From contig NZ_CP108036.1 of the NCBI RefSeq assembly GCF_036170895.1, forward strand, positions 3,038,001-3,102,000: a stretch of 64,000 bases of DNA, given 5' to 3'. The notes under the pieces were generated by a model. It was given only the letters and a program-made list of their open reading frames with translations. It did no database searches and was not told the origin of the DNA. Positions 43,314 through 51,675 of this stretch are shown piece after piece (the first letter of the stretch is position 1; every line of letters starts with the position of its first letter). The translations under genes were made by a program, and so were the position numbers. This DNA is from Streptomyces erythrochromogenes (lineage in GTDB: Bacteria; Actinomycetota; Actinomycetes; Streptomycetales; Streptomycetaceae).

Positions 43314-46300
43314 CTAGCCGTCCGCCTGGTGGTCACCGTCGGGGCCCGATTCGCCTTGGAGGATCCGCTCAAGACGGGCTCTGCCGGGGAGGTTGCGCGG
43401 GCGGATCACACGGCCGCTGCGGACGTGGAGGAAGGCTGCGGCGACCCGGTCGAGCGGGGTGTTCGTGGCCTCGGCCCAGGCCAGGCGGTAGACGGCGAGC
43501 TGGAGCGGATCGGCCTCGGTGGTCCGGCCGGTCTTCCAGTCGACGATCTCGTAGGCGTCATCGCCGTTCTCGTCGGTGGCCTTGTAGACGGCGTCGATCC
43601 GGCCGCGGATGACGCGGCCGGCGAGGGTGAGCTGGACCGGGGCCTCCATGCGGTGGGGCGGGCGGTCCGCGTACGGGCTGCGCTCGAAGGCGGCCTTGAG
43701 GGCGTCGAGGTCGGCCTCGTCGGCGATCTCCTGGCCGGAGTCGGCGCCGGGGAGGTCGGCGACGGGGTCGAGGACGTCGAGGAAGGGGAGCGGGAGCTCG
43801 TCGAAGCGGGACTCGACCCAGGCGTGGAAGCGGGTGCCCTGGCGGGCCGCGGGCTGCGGGGGCTTGGGCATGGGGCGGGCGAGGTCGCGCACGAAGCCCT
43901 GCTCGTCGGCGGCGAGCCGGAGCAGCTGGCTGGCGGAGAGGGCGGGGGGCAGCTCCACGTCGCGGACGGCCGCGCGGGCACGGCGGAGCTCGCCCTCCAG
44001 GGCGTCGAGGTCCCGGTCCCAGGAGGCGATCGCCCGCGCCTCCTCGGGCGTGAGCCGCACGCCTCCGGCGGGGCCGCCCGAGAGGCCCTGGCCCCCGGCC
44101 GGGGCCACGGCGCCCCCGCCGCCGGGGCCGGGCGGGCCGGGCCGGGCCGCCGGGTCGGCGGACCGCGAGCCACCGGGCCGCGGCACGGAGTGCTGCTCGG
44201 CCGCGGGCACGTCGGGCACGCCCGGCTGCGCCGCGGGGTCGGCGGCCCAGGCCTCGTCGGCCCACGAGTCCCGGGGCCGGGGCACGGCACGGGGGCCCGG
44301 GCCCGCGGCCCGGTCGGCGTCGTCCCAGGGGTCGTCGCCCCCGCCCGCCGGTCCGGGGTCGCCCCGGAGGGGGTCGGGGTCCCAGCCCTCGGCGGGGCCG
44401 GGGTCGGCGGGCCAGGGCTCGTCGTCGTAGGCGGGGTCCTCGCAGTCCGGGGGCCACAGGTAGGCGTCGTCCGGTTCGGGCGGGGGCTGGGTCGCCAGGT
44501 AGGACTCGACCAGCGCGGCGGCCTCGCGGCGCAGGGTGAGGGAGTGCGGGTCGAGCGGGAGCGGCCAGGAGTGCTCGGCCGTGGATCCGCCCGCGAGGGC
44601 CGGGTTCTCCGCGGACGGCTCGGGCTCGTCCGCCCAGGCGTCGATCTCGCCGAAGCCGGCGACGCAGTGCTCGTACAGCGCGGTGAGGAACTCCGACGGG
44701 CCGCGGCGCTTCTTCTGGGTCGGGCCCCACCAGTGGCCCGAGGCCAGCAGCAGGGACCGCGGCCGGGTGAAGGTCACGTAGCCGAGGCGGAGCTCCTCCA
44801 CCGACTTGTGGTGCTTGAGGGCGGCCTTGAAGGACTTCAGGCCGGCCGAGGTCCAGGCCGGGTCCGCGGGCAGGGTGGGGGCGTCGCCGCGCAGCGCGTA
44901 CGGGAGGACCTTCGCGTACGAGGTCCAGGCTTCCGGGGCCTTCTCCTTCGGGAAGGAGCCCGCGCACAGGTCGGGGACCACCACCACGTCCCACTCCAGG
45001 CCCTTGGACTTGTGGGCGGTGAGGACCTTCACGGTGTTCTCGCCGCCCGGCAGGGCGTGGTCGAGGCCCTTCTCGTACTGGGCGGCCGTGCGCAGGAACG
45101 CCAGGAAGGCAAGCAGCGAGGCTTCGCCGTCGAGCGCGGCGAAACCGGCCGCGACGTCCATGAAGTTCGACAGGGTCTCGCGCCGGCGGGCCGCCAGCGC
45201 GTGCGGGGAGGCGGACAGTTCCACTTCGAGGCCGGTGGCGGACAGCACCCGGTGCAGGACGTCCATCAGCGGGTCGGCGAGGGACCGGCGCAGGTCGCGG
45301 AGCTCCTGCGCGAGGTGCGCGAAGCGGACTCGGGCCTCCGCGGAGAAGGGGAGGTCGTCCGGGGTCTGTCCGGCGCCGTCGAGGAAGGTCTCCAGGGCGT
45401 CGGCCAGGGACACGATCTCGGCCGGGTCCACGCCCTCCACGGCCGCCGCCAGCCGTTCGTCGGGGTCGGCCCCGGCCGGCGTCCGGCCCACCAGCAGCCG
45501 CGCCCGGCGGCCCAGCAGGGCCAGGTCGCGCGCGCCGATCCGCCAGCGCGGGCCGATGAGGAGCCGGACGAGGGAGGCGTTGGCGCCAGGGTCCTGGAGG
45601 ACCTCGCAGACGGCCACGAGGTCGGCGACCTCGGGCAGGTGCAGCAGCCCGGACAGGCCGACGACCTCCACCGGCACGTCCCGGTCCACCAGCACGGCCT
45701 GGATCTGCGCGAAGTCACCGGCGGACCGGCACAGGACGGCGATCTCGCGCGGCTCCGTGCCCGTGCGCACGAGATGGGCGACGGAGTCGGCGACCCAGTC
45801 GAGCTCCTGGGCGTGGGTCTCCAGCAGGGCGCAGCGGACCTGCCCGGCGCGCTCCGCCCCGGGCGCCGGGCGCAGTGCCTCCACTCCCTCGTGCATGGCG
45901 CGCAGCGGGGCGGCGAGCCCGTTGGCGAGGTCCAGGAGGCGGCCGCCGCTGCGCCGGTTCTCGCTGAGGGAGAGGCGGGTGGCGGGGGTGCCGTCGGCGT
46001 GCGGGAAGTGCTCGGGGAAGTCGTCGAGGTTGGCCACGGAGGCCCCGCGCCAGCCGTAGATCGCCTGGCAGGGGTCGCCGACGGCGGTGACGGCGTGGCC
46101 GGAGCCCGCGCCGAACAGGCCGGACAGCAGCAGCCGCTGTGCGACGGAGGTGTCCTGGTACTCGTCGAGCAGGACCACCCGGAACTCCTCGCGCAGCAGC
46201 GCGCCGACCTCGGGCCGGGTCGTGGCGAGCTGCGCGGAGAGGGCTATCTGGTCGCTGAAGTCGAAGAGGTCGCGGGAGCGCTTGGCGGCCCGGTAGCGGC

Positions 46301-46991
46301 CGACGAGCTCCAGCAGTTCGAGGCGGCCGCGCACGGCCTCGGGGACCTTGCGCAGGTCCTCGTTGGTGAGCCGGGTGCCGGCGAGCACGTCCAGCAGCGC
46401 GGTGTCGTGGAGGCGCAGCCGCTCGGGGTCGACCAGGTGCTCGGAGAGCTCCGCGTCGAGGGCGAGGAGGTCTCCGACGAGGTCGGGGACGGACTTGGTG
46501 AGCGAGGGGTACGGGCCGGGGGCGTCGCGCAGCACCTTCGCGGCGAGCTGGAAGCGGGTGGCGTCGGCGAGGAGGCGGGAGCTGGGCTCCAGGCCGATGC
46601 GCAGGCCGTGGTCCTTGAGGAGCTGGCCGGCGAAGGCGTGGTAGGTGGAGATGCGCGGCTCCCCGCCGGCCGCCGCGGCGTCGGCCGGGGAGGGGTCCGG
46701 GTCGGTGATGCCGGCCCGGGCCAGGGCGGTGCGTACGCGCTCGGACAGTTCGCCGGCGGCCTTGTTGGTGAAGGTGAGGCCGAGGACCTGCTCGGGCGCG
46801 ACCGCGCCGGTGCCGACGAGCCAGACCACGCGGGCGGCCATGACGGTGGTCTTGCCGGATCCGGCGCCGGCGACGACGACCTGCGGGGCGGCCGGGGCGG
46901 TGACGCAGGCCATCTGTTCGGGCGTGAAAGGGATCCCGAGGAGCTCTTTGAGCTGCTCGGGATCGCTCAGTACGGATGCACGCGCGGACAC
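43314..46991 (-). CDS. adnB: AdnB subunit of the AdnAB helicase-nuclease
   Basis: The 1225-residue protein has a UvrD-type motor with Walker A GAGSGKTTVMA near residue 43, LDEYQDTSVAQRLLL, GDPCQAIYGWRGA, LTAHKSKGLEWDVVVV and GYVTFTRPRSLLL. The C-terminal RecB-like nuclease shows YEIVDWKTGRTTEADPLQLA. AdnB is the lead motor of the actinobacterial complex that resects double-strand breaks. A Pro/Gly/Asp-rich insert of about 150 residues (encoded near 44050-44470) interrupts the region between motor and nuclease. GTG at 46991 lacks a clear ribosome site. Confidence 0.93.
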   Translation of the reverse strand: MSARASVLSDPEQLKELLGIPFTPEQMACVTAPAAPQVVVAGAGSGKTTVMAARVVWLVGTGAVAPEQVLGLTFTNKAAGELSERVRTALARAGITDPDPSPADAAAAGGEPRISTYHAFAGQLLKDHGLRIGLEPSSRLLADATRFQLAAKVLRDAPGPYPSLTKSVPDLVGDLLALDAELSEHLVDPERLRLHDTALLDVLAGTRLTNEDLRKVPEAVRGRLELLELVGRYRAAKRSRDLFDFSDQIALSAQLATTRPEVGALLREEFRVVLLDEYQDTSVAQRLLLSGLFGAGSGHAVTAVGDPCQAIYGWRGASVANLDDFPEHFPHADGTPATRLSLSENRRSGGRLLDLANGLAAPLRAMHEGVEALRPAPGAERAGQVRCALLETHAQELDWVADSVAHLVRTGTEPREIAVLCRSAGDFAQIQAVLVDRDVPVEVVGLSGLLHLPEVADLVAVCEVLQDPGANASLVRLLIGPRWRIGARDLALLGRRARLLVGRTPAGADPDERLAAAVEGVDPAEIVSLADALETFLDGAGQTPDDLPFSAEARVRFAHLAQELRDLRRSLADPLMDVLHRVLSATGLEVELSASPHALAARRRETLSNFMDVAAGFAALDGEASLLAFLAFLRTAAQYEKGLDHALPGGENTVKVLTAHKSKGLEWDVVVVPDLCAGSFPKEKAPEAWTSYAKVLPYALRGDAPTLPADPAWTSAGLKSFKAALKHHKSVEELRLGYVTFTRPRSLLLASGHWWGPTQKKRRGPSEFLTALYEHCVAGFGEIDAWADEPEPSAENPALAGGSTAEHSWPLPLDPHSLTLRREAAALVESYLATQPPPEPDDAYLWPPDCEDPAYDDEPWPADPGPAEGWDPDPLRGDPGPAGGGDDPWDDADRAAGPGPRAVPRPRDSWADEAWAADPAAQPGVPDVPAAEQHSVPRPGGSRSADPAARPGPPGPGGGGAVAPAGGQGLSGGPAGGVRLTPEEARAIASWDRDLDALEGELRRARAAVRDVELPPALSASQLLRLAADEQGFVRDLARPMPKPPQPAARQGTRFHAWVESRFDELPLPFLDVLDPVADLPGADSGQEIADEADLDALKAAFERSPYADRPPHRMEAPVQLTLAGRVIRGRIDAVYKATDENGDDAYEIVDWKTGRTTEADPLQLAVYRLAWAEATNTPLDRVAAAFLHVRSGRVIRPRNLPGRARLERILQGESGPDGDHQADG

Positions 46992-47062
46992 GTAAAAAGG
47001 CTAGCCGCCCCCACCGACAGCCCCGACCGCCCCGACCGCCGAGCTCCCGCCCGACCGGGGGC

Positions 47063-50000
47063 TCACTCGACGGTCTGGCGGCCCTCCGGGCGGGCGCTGC
47101 ACGAGCTGCGGAAGGAGCAGTGGTCGCAGTGGCGGCCCGCGGCGGGCGCGAACCGCTCGTCCAGGACCCGGCCGGCGGCGGTGGCGAGCAGGTCGCCGAC
47201 CCACTCCCCGTCGAGCGGCTGCTGGGCCTGGACCCTGGGGACCGTTTCGCCGCCGTCGCGCTGCGCGGCGCCCTGGCGGAGCTGGACGAGCTCGGCGCCG
47301 CCGGGTGCGGGGCGCACTCCGTCGAAGACCTCGTCGACGGCGCCCTCGCGGACGGCGAGCTGGTAGACGGCGAGCTGGGGGTGGCGGGCGACCTCGTCCT
47401 TGGTGGGCGCGGACTTCCCGGTCTTGAAGTCCACGACATACGCGCGCCCCTGCGGGTCCGCCTCGACGCGGTCCATGGAGCCGCGGACGCGGACGGCGAC
47501 GTCGCCGGCTTCGAGCGTGACGTCGAACTCGTGCTCCGTGGCCACGGCCTCCCGGCCCCCGCGGTCGGTGGTGTGCCAGCGCAGGAAGCGTTCGAGGGCG
47601 GCGCGGGCGTTCTCCTTCTCCTGGGCCGATTTCCAGGGTGCGTCGAAGGCGAGGGCGTCCCACACCGTGTCGAGGCGTTCCATGAGGACCGCCAGGTCGG
47701 CGGGGGTGCGGCCGGAGGCGACCTCGTCGGCGAGGACGTGGACGACGTTGCCGAAGCCCTGGGCGGCGGTGGACGGTGCGTCGGCCTTGACCTCGCGGCC
47801 GAGGAACCACTGGAGGGAGCAGGTGTTGGCGAGCTGGTCCAGGGCGCTGCCGGAGAGGGCGACGGGCCGGTCCCGGTCGCGGAGCGGGACGCTGCTGCGG
47901 GTGGGCTCGTACAGGCCCCACCAGCGCTGCGGGTGCGCGGCGGGGACCAGGGGGCGGTCCTCGTCGTCGGTGAGCGCGGCGAGGCGGGCGAGGCGGCGGG
48001 CGGCGGCGTCGCGCAGGGCGGGCGAGGCGTCCGGGTCGACGGTGGTGGCGCGCAGCTCGGCGACGAGCGCCGGGACGGCGAGGGGGCGGCGGGGCCGGCC
48101 GGTGACGTCCTTCGGGGTGACTCCGAGCTCGGTGAGCAGGCGGGAGGGCTGGTCGCCGTCCTCGGCGGGGGCCTTGACGGCGGTGACGACGAGGCGGTCG
48201 CGGGCGCGGGTGGCGGCGACGTAGAAGAGGCGTCGTTCCTCGGCGAGGAGGGCGCCGGGGGTGAGGGGTTCGGCGAGGCCGTCGCGGCCGATGCGGTCGG
48301 CCTCCAGGAGGGAGCCGCGGCGGCGGAGGTCGGGCCACAGGCCCTCCTGGACGCCCGCGACGACGACGAGGGACCACTCCAGGCCCTTGGAGCGGTGGGC
48401 GGTCATCAGCCGGACCGCGTCGGGGCGGGTGGTGCGGGCCGTCAACGTGTCGGCGGCGATGTCCTCCGCCTCCAGTTGTTCGAGGAAGTTGAGCGCGCCG
48501 CTGCCGCCGGTGCGCTCCTCGGCGCGGGCGGCGGTGTCGAAGAGGGCGCAGACGGCGTCGAGGTCGCGGTCGGCGTTGCGGCCGGCCGGGCCGCCGCGGC
48601 GGGCCTGGCGTTCCAGCCGGTCGGGCCATGGCGTGCCGTCCCAGAGGATCCACAGGGCCTCTTCGGCTGTGCCGCCGCCCTGGAGGAGCTCGCGGGCCTT
48701 GCGCAGGAGCAGGCCGAGGCGCTGCGCGCCGCGGGCGTAGGCGGGGTCGTGCGCGGTGAGGCGCTCGGGCTCGGCGAGGGCGCGGGCGAGCAGGACGTCG
48801 GAGGGCGCGGGCACCTTGACGCCCGCGGCGCGCTCCTCGTCGCGCAGGGCGCGGCCGAGCCGCCGCAGATCGGCGGAGTCCATCCCGCCGAGCGGCGAGG
48901 CGAGCAGCATGAGCGCGGCCTCGACCCCCTCGTCGGTCTCGGACCCGTACGCCGCACCGGGCCCGCCCGGCTCGGCCTCGGCGGCCGGGTCGGCGACGGC
49001 AGTCGGTGCGGCGCCTGCGGCCGGGGCGGCGTCCGCGTCCGCGTGCTGCGGCTCCGGGGCGGGCCCGCCCGCGACAGCGAGGTCCGCCTCTCGCGGGCCG
49101 TCGGCCGGTGCAGCCTCCGCGGACGGGCCGTCCGCGACGGCCGGGCCCGGGACGCCCGCGGCAGCGGGCCGGGCCCGGCCTGCGGCCGGGGATCCGTCGG
49201 CGAGGTCCGCCGCCGGAACGGCCTGGCCTGCGGCAGCAGCGGTCAACGGGCCGTCGGCCGGGGCGGACGGGCCGGCGGGCCCGGCTTCGGGGGACGCGCC
49301 GGGGTCGTGCGGCTCCGGGGCGGGCCCGGCTTCGGGGGACGCGCCGGGGTCGTGCGGCTCCGGGGCGGGCCCGGCTTCGGGGGACGCGCCGGGGTCGTGC
49401 GGCTCCGGGGCGGGCCCGGGTTCGGGGGACGCGCCGGGGTCGTGCGGCTCCGGGGCGGGAACGCCCCGCAGGACGCCCGCGGCAGCGGGCAGGGCGAGGC
49501 CCGCGGCCGCGGCCGCGAGGTCACGCTGCAGGCCTGGCCCGCCGAGGGAGGCGGCCTCCGGGTCCGGCTCCGGGGCGGGCTCGCCCGCAGTGGCGGGGGG
49601 CGGGGTGGCGGTGAGGCGGAGGGCCGTCAGGAGGGGGGCCACGGCCGGTTCGTGGCGGAGGGGGGTGTCCGTGCCGTCGGTCTCGACCGGGACTCCCGCC
49701 GCGATCAGGGCGCGGCGCATCGCCGGGAGGGTGCGGCCGCCGGCGCGGACCAGGACGGCCATGTCCTGCCACGGCACGCCGTCCTCCAGGTGGGCCCGGC
49801 GCAGGATGTCGGCGATGTTGTCCAGCTCGGCGCCGGCCGTCGGGTACGTGAAGACCTCCACCCGGCCGCCCTCCCGCGTGGCCCGGAGGGCGCGGTGCGC
49901 GCGGACCGCGGCCGCGGGGAGGCGGGGCAGCGGCATGCGGGTCGTGAGCAGGCGGGTCGCCTCCAGGAGGGCCGCGCCGGAGCGGCGGCCCACCGTCAGG

Positions 50001-50941
50001 GCCCTGACCTGCGCGCCGGGGAAGGCGGACTCGAAGTCCAGCACGTTGTTGATGTCGGCGCCGCGGAAGGCGTAGATCGACTGGTCCGGATCGCCGAAGG
50101 CGACCAGCGTGCCGCCGCGCCCGGTCAGGGCCCGCAGCAGCCGCAGCTGCGAGGCGTCCGTGTCCTGGTACTCGTCCACGAAGATCGCGTCGTAGGCCGA
50201 GGCCAGCGACGGCGTCCGCTCGGCGAGGAGGACCGCGCGGTGCAGGAGTTCCGCGTAGTCCAGCGTGCCCTGTATGTCCAGGACGTCGAGGTACTCGGAG
50301 AGGAAGGCCGCCGCGGCCTTCCAGTCGGGGCGGCCGATGCGGTCGGCGAAGTCGGCGAGGGCCGTGGGGCCGAGGCCCAGCTCGCGGGCGCGGGCGAGGA
50401 CCGCCCGGACCTCGTCGGCGAAACCGCGCGTGGTCAGCGCGGCCCGCAGGTCGTCCGGCCAGCGGATCGAGCGGATCCGGCGCTGGCCCTCCAGGAGGGT
50501 GCGGACCATCACGTCCTGCTCGGGGCCGGACAGCAGCCGCAGCGGGTCGGCGAAGAGGTCGGTGTCCTGGTGGGCGCGGACCAGGCCGTAGCAGAAGGAG
50601 TGGAAGGTGGTGGCCTGCGGGGCGCGCGCACCGCCGAGCCGCAGGGCGGCCCGGTCGCGCAGTTCGACCGCCGCCTTGCGGCTGAAGGTGAGGATCAGGA
50701 TCCGGGAGGGGTCCGTACCCGCTTCGACGCGGGCGGCGACGGCCTCGACCAGCGTGGTCGTCTTCCCGGTGCCCGGTCCGGCCAGCACGAGCAGTGGTCC
50801 GCCCGGATGGTCAACCACAGCCCGCTGCGCTGCGTCCAGCACAGGGGGATCCACCCGTTCCGGCCCGGTGCGCACGAGGCGGTACGCGTCGGGGGTCCGC
50901 GTACGCCGCCGTTCGGTGCGGTCCGAGGAAGAGGTGATCAC
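47063..50941 (-). CDS. adnA: AdnA subunit of the AdnAB helicase-nuclease
   Basis: The protein of about 1292 residues has Walker A GPGTGKTTTLVEA, VDEYQDTDASQLRLL, GDPDQSIYAFRGADINN, MTAHRSKGLEWSLVVV and FYVAATRARDRLVV. The C-terminal nuclease contains AYVVDFKTGKSAP and Cys residues NTCSLQWF and HCDHCSFRSSCS, spaced like an iron-sulphur clamp. A roughly 210-residue Ala/Pro linker with 45-bp tandem repeats interrupts the core. The start is uncertain: GTG 50941 was chosen, though a GTG at 51079 would add 46 residues. AdnB follows after 71 bases. Confidence 0.9.
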   Translation of the reverse strand: MITSSSDRTERRRTRTPDAYRLVRTGPERVDPPVLDAAQRAVVDHPGGPLLVLAGPGTGKTTTLVEAVAARVEAGTDPSRILILTFSRKAAVELRDRAALRLGGARAPQATTFHSFCYGLVRAHQDTDLFADPLRLLSGPEQDVMVRTLLEGQRRIRSIRWPDDLRAALTTRGFADEVRAVLARARELGLGPTALADFADRIGRPDWKAAAAFLSEYLDVLDIQGTLDYAELLHRAVLLAERTPSLASAYDAIFVDEYQDTDASQLRLLRALTGRGGTLVAFGDPDQSIYAFRGADINNVLDFESAFPGAQVRALTVGRRSGAALLEATRLLTTRMPLPRLPAAAVRAHRALRATREGGRVEVFTYPTAGAELDNIADILRRAHLEDGVPWQDMAVLVRAGGRTLPAMRRALIAAGVPVETDGTDTPLRHEPAVAPLLTALRLTATPPPATAGEPAPEPDPEAASLGGPGLQRDLAAAAAGLALPAAAGVLRGVPAPEPHDPGASPEPGPAPEPHDPGASPEAGPAPEPHDPGASPEAGPAPEPHDPGASPEAGPAGPSAPADGPLTAAAAGQAVPAADLADGSPAAGRARPAAAGVPGPAVADGPSAEAAPADGPREADLAVAGGPAPEPQHADADAAPAAGAAPTAVADPAAEAEPGGPGAAYGSETDEGVEAALMLLASPLGGMDSADLRRLGRALRDEERAAGVKVPAPSDVLLARALAEPERLTAHDPAYARGAQRLGLLLRKARELLQGGGTAEEALWILWDGTPWPDRLERQARRGGPAGRNADRDLDAVCALFDTAARAEERTGGSGALNFLEQLEAEDIAADTLTARTTRPDAVRLMTAHRSKGLEWSLVVVAGVQEGLWPDLRRRGSLLEADRIGRDGLAEPLTPGALLAEERRLFYVAATRARDRLVVTAVKAPAEDGDQPSRLLTELGVTPKDVTGRPRRPLAVPALVAELRATTVDPDASPALRDAAARRLARLAALTDDEDRPLVPAAHPQRWWGLYEPTRSSVPLRDRDRPVALSGSALDQLANTCSLQWFLGREVKADAPSTAAQGFGNVVHVLADEVASGRTPADLAVLMERLDTVWDALAFDAPWKSAQEKENARAALERFLRWHTTDRGGREAVATEHEFDVTLEAGDVAVRVRGSMDRVEADPQGRAYVVDFKTGKSAPTKDEVARHPQLAVYQLAVREGAVDEVFDGVRPAPGGAELVQLRQGAAQRDGGETVPRVQAQQPLDGEWVGDLLATAAGRVLDERFAPAAGRHCDHCSFRSSCSARPEGRQTVE
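49277..49456. repeat. Four exact 45-bp tandem repeats inside adnA
   Basis: Units at 49277-49321, 49322-49366, 49367-49411 and 49412-49456 differ by a single base, which changes Ala to Pro in one unit. Each encodes 15 residues of the type APEPHDPGASPEAGP in frame. The array lies in the Pro/Ala linker that interrupts the helicase core. Confidence 0.97.
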
Positions 50942-51142
50942 GTGAGGTGCCGGTCCTGGTGGGTCTGCGGGGTGTGGCGGTGCTGCCGTGACGGCTCGCG
51001 CGGAAGCCGAAGAGGCAACGCTACGGCAACCGGCGCGTGCCGCGCAGTCCCCCCGGGTAGCCCGGACGGGCGTTCGCACGGTCGCCCGATCGCCCGCCCC
51101 GGCGCCGCATGGCGGAAGCTGTCAGGTGTGAGCCTCGTCGCG

Positions 51143-51508
51143 TCAGCCGTCCCGTCCGGGGACCTCTCCGGGGTCCTCGCCGCCGTCCTGTGCGGGGGAT
51201 CCGTCCCAGCGTGCCCGGCGCATGTCCAGGCGGGGATCGCCGCCGGTCGTCAGGCGCAGCGGCGTGGCCTCCGCCCGGTAGTGCTCCAGGGCGCGCGCCT
51301 CGTGGCCGGGCAGCGGCAGGCCGTCCGACCGCACCACGCGCCACCAGGGCACGGCTCCCCCGTACAGTGCCATGACACGCCCGACCTGGCGCGGCCCTCC
51401 CTCGTCGAGCCATTCGGCGACGTCCCCGTATGTCATCACCCGGCCGGGCGGAATACGCTCGACGGCCTCCAGTACGCGCTCCGCGTACGCGGGCAGCTCC
51501 TCACTCAT
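51143..51508 (-). CDS. Alkyltransferase-like (ATL) protein of the MGMT fold
   Basis: The 121-residue protein has the DNA-binding core of O6-alkylguanine transferases (RIPPGRVMTYGDVAEWL, GRVMALYGG). The active-site PCHRV is replaced by PWWRVV, so the methyl-accepting Cys is absent. ATL proteins bind O6-alkylguanine and recruit nucleotide excision repair. The C-terminal 20 residues are acidic and disordered. It lies upstream of adnA on the same strand, as an MGMT-like gene lies near adnA in mycobacteria. Confidence 0.92.
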   Translation of the reverse strand: MSEELPAYAERVLEAVERIPPGRVMTYGDVAEWLDEGGPRQVGRVMALYGGAVPWWRVVRSDGLPLPGHEARALEHYRAEATPLRLTTGGDPRLDMRRARWDGSPAQDGGEDPGEVPGRDG

Positions 51509-51675
51509 TCAGCACATGGTGCAGTACGCCGGCCACCCGTCGGTGGAAGTTGTGGTTCCGGACCGGCGCGCACCCTGATGCCCCGACGGCCCCTCGGTCC
51601 GTGCCACCATCTTCCGGGCGGTGACTGGTGATACGTGATCAAGAAGAGACGGATGTGACGACGAAGGAGCAGGGT

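Noticed and set aside
41244..47366. A 2040-codon open frame on the plus strand opposite nudC, the M20 peptidase and adnB
   Set aside because: It is a high-GC shadow of genes with clear family motifs on the other strand; the translation is Gly/Val/Arg-rich and matches nothing.
46976..51631. A 1551-codon open frame opposite adnA
   Set aside because: Same reason: composition-driven open frame antisense to a recognisable helicase-nuclease.
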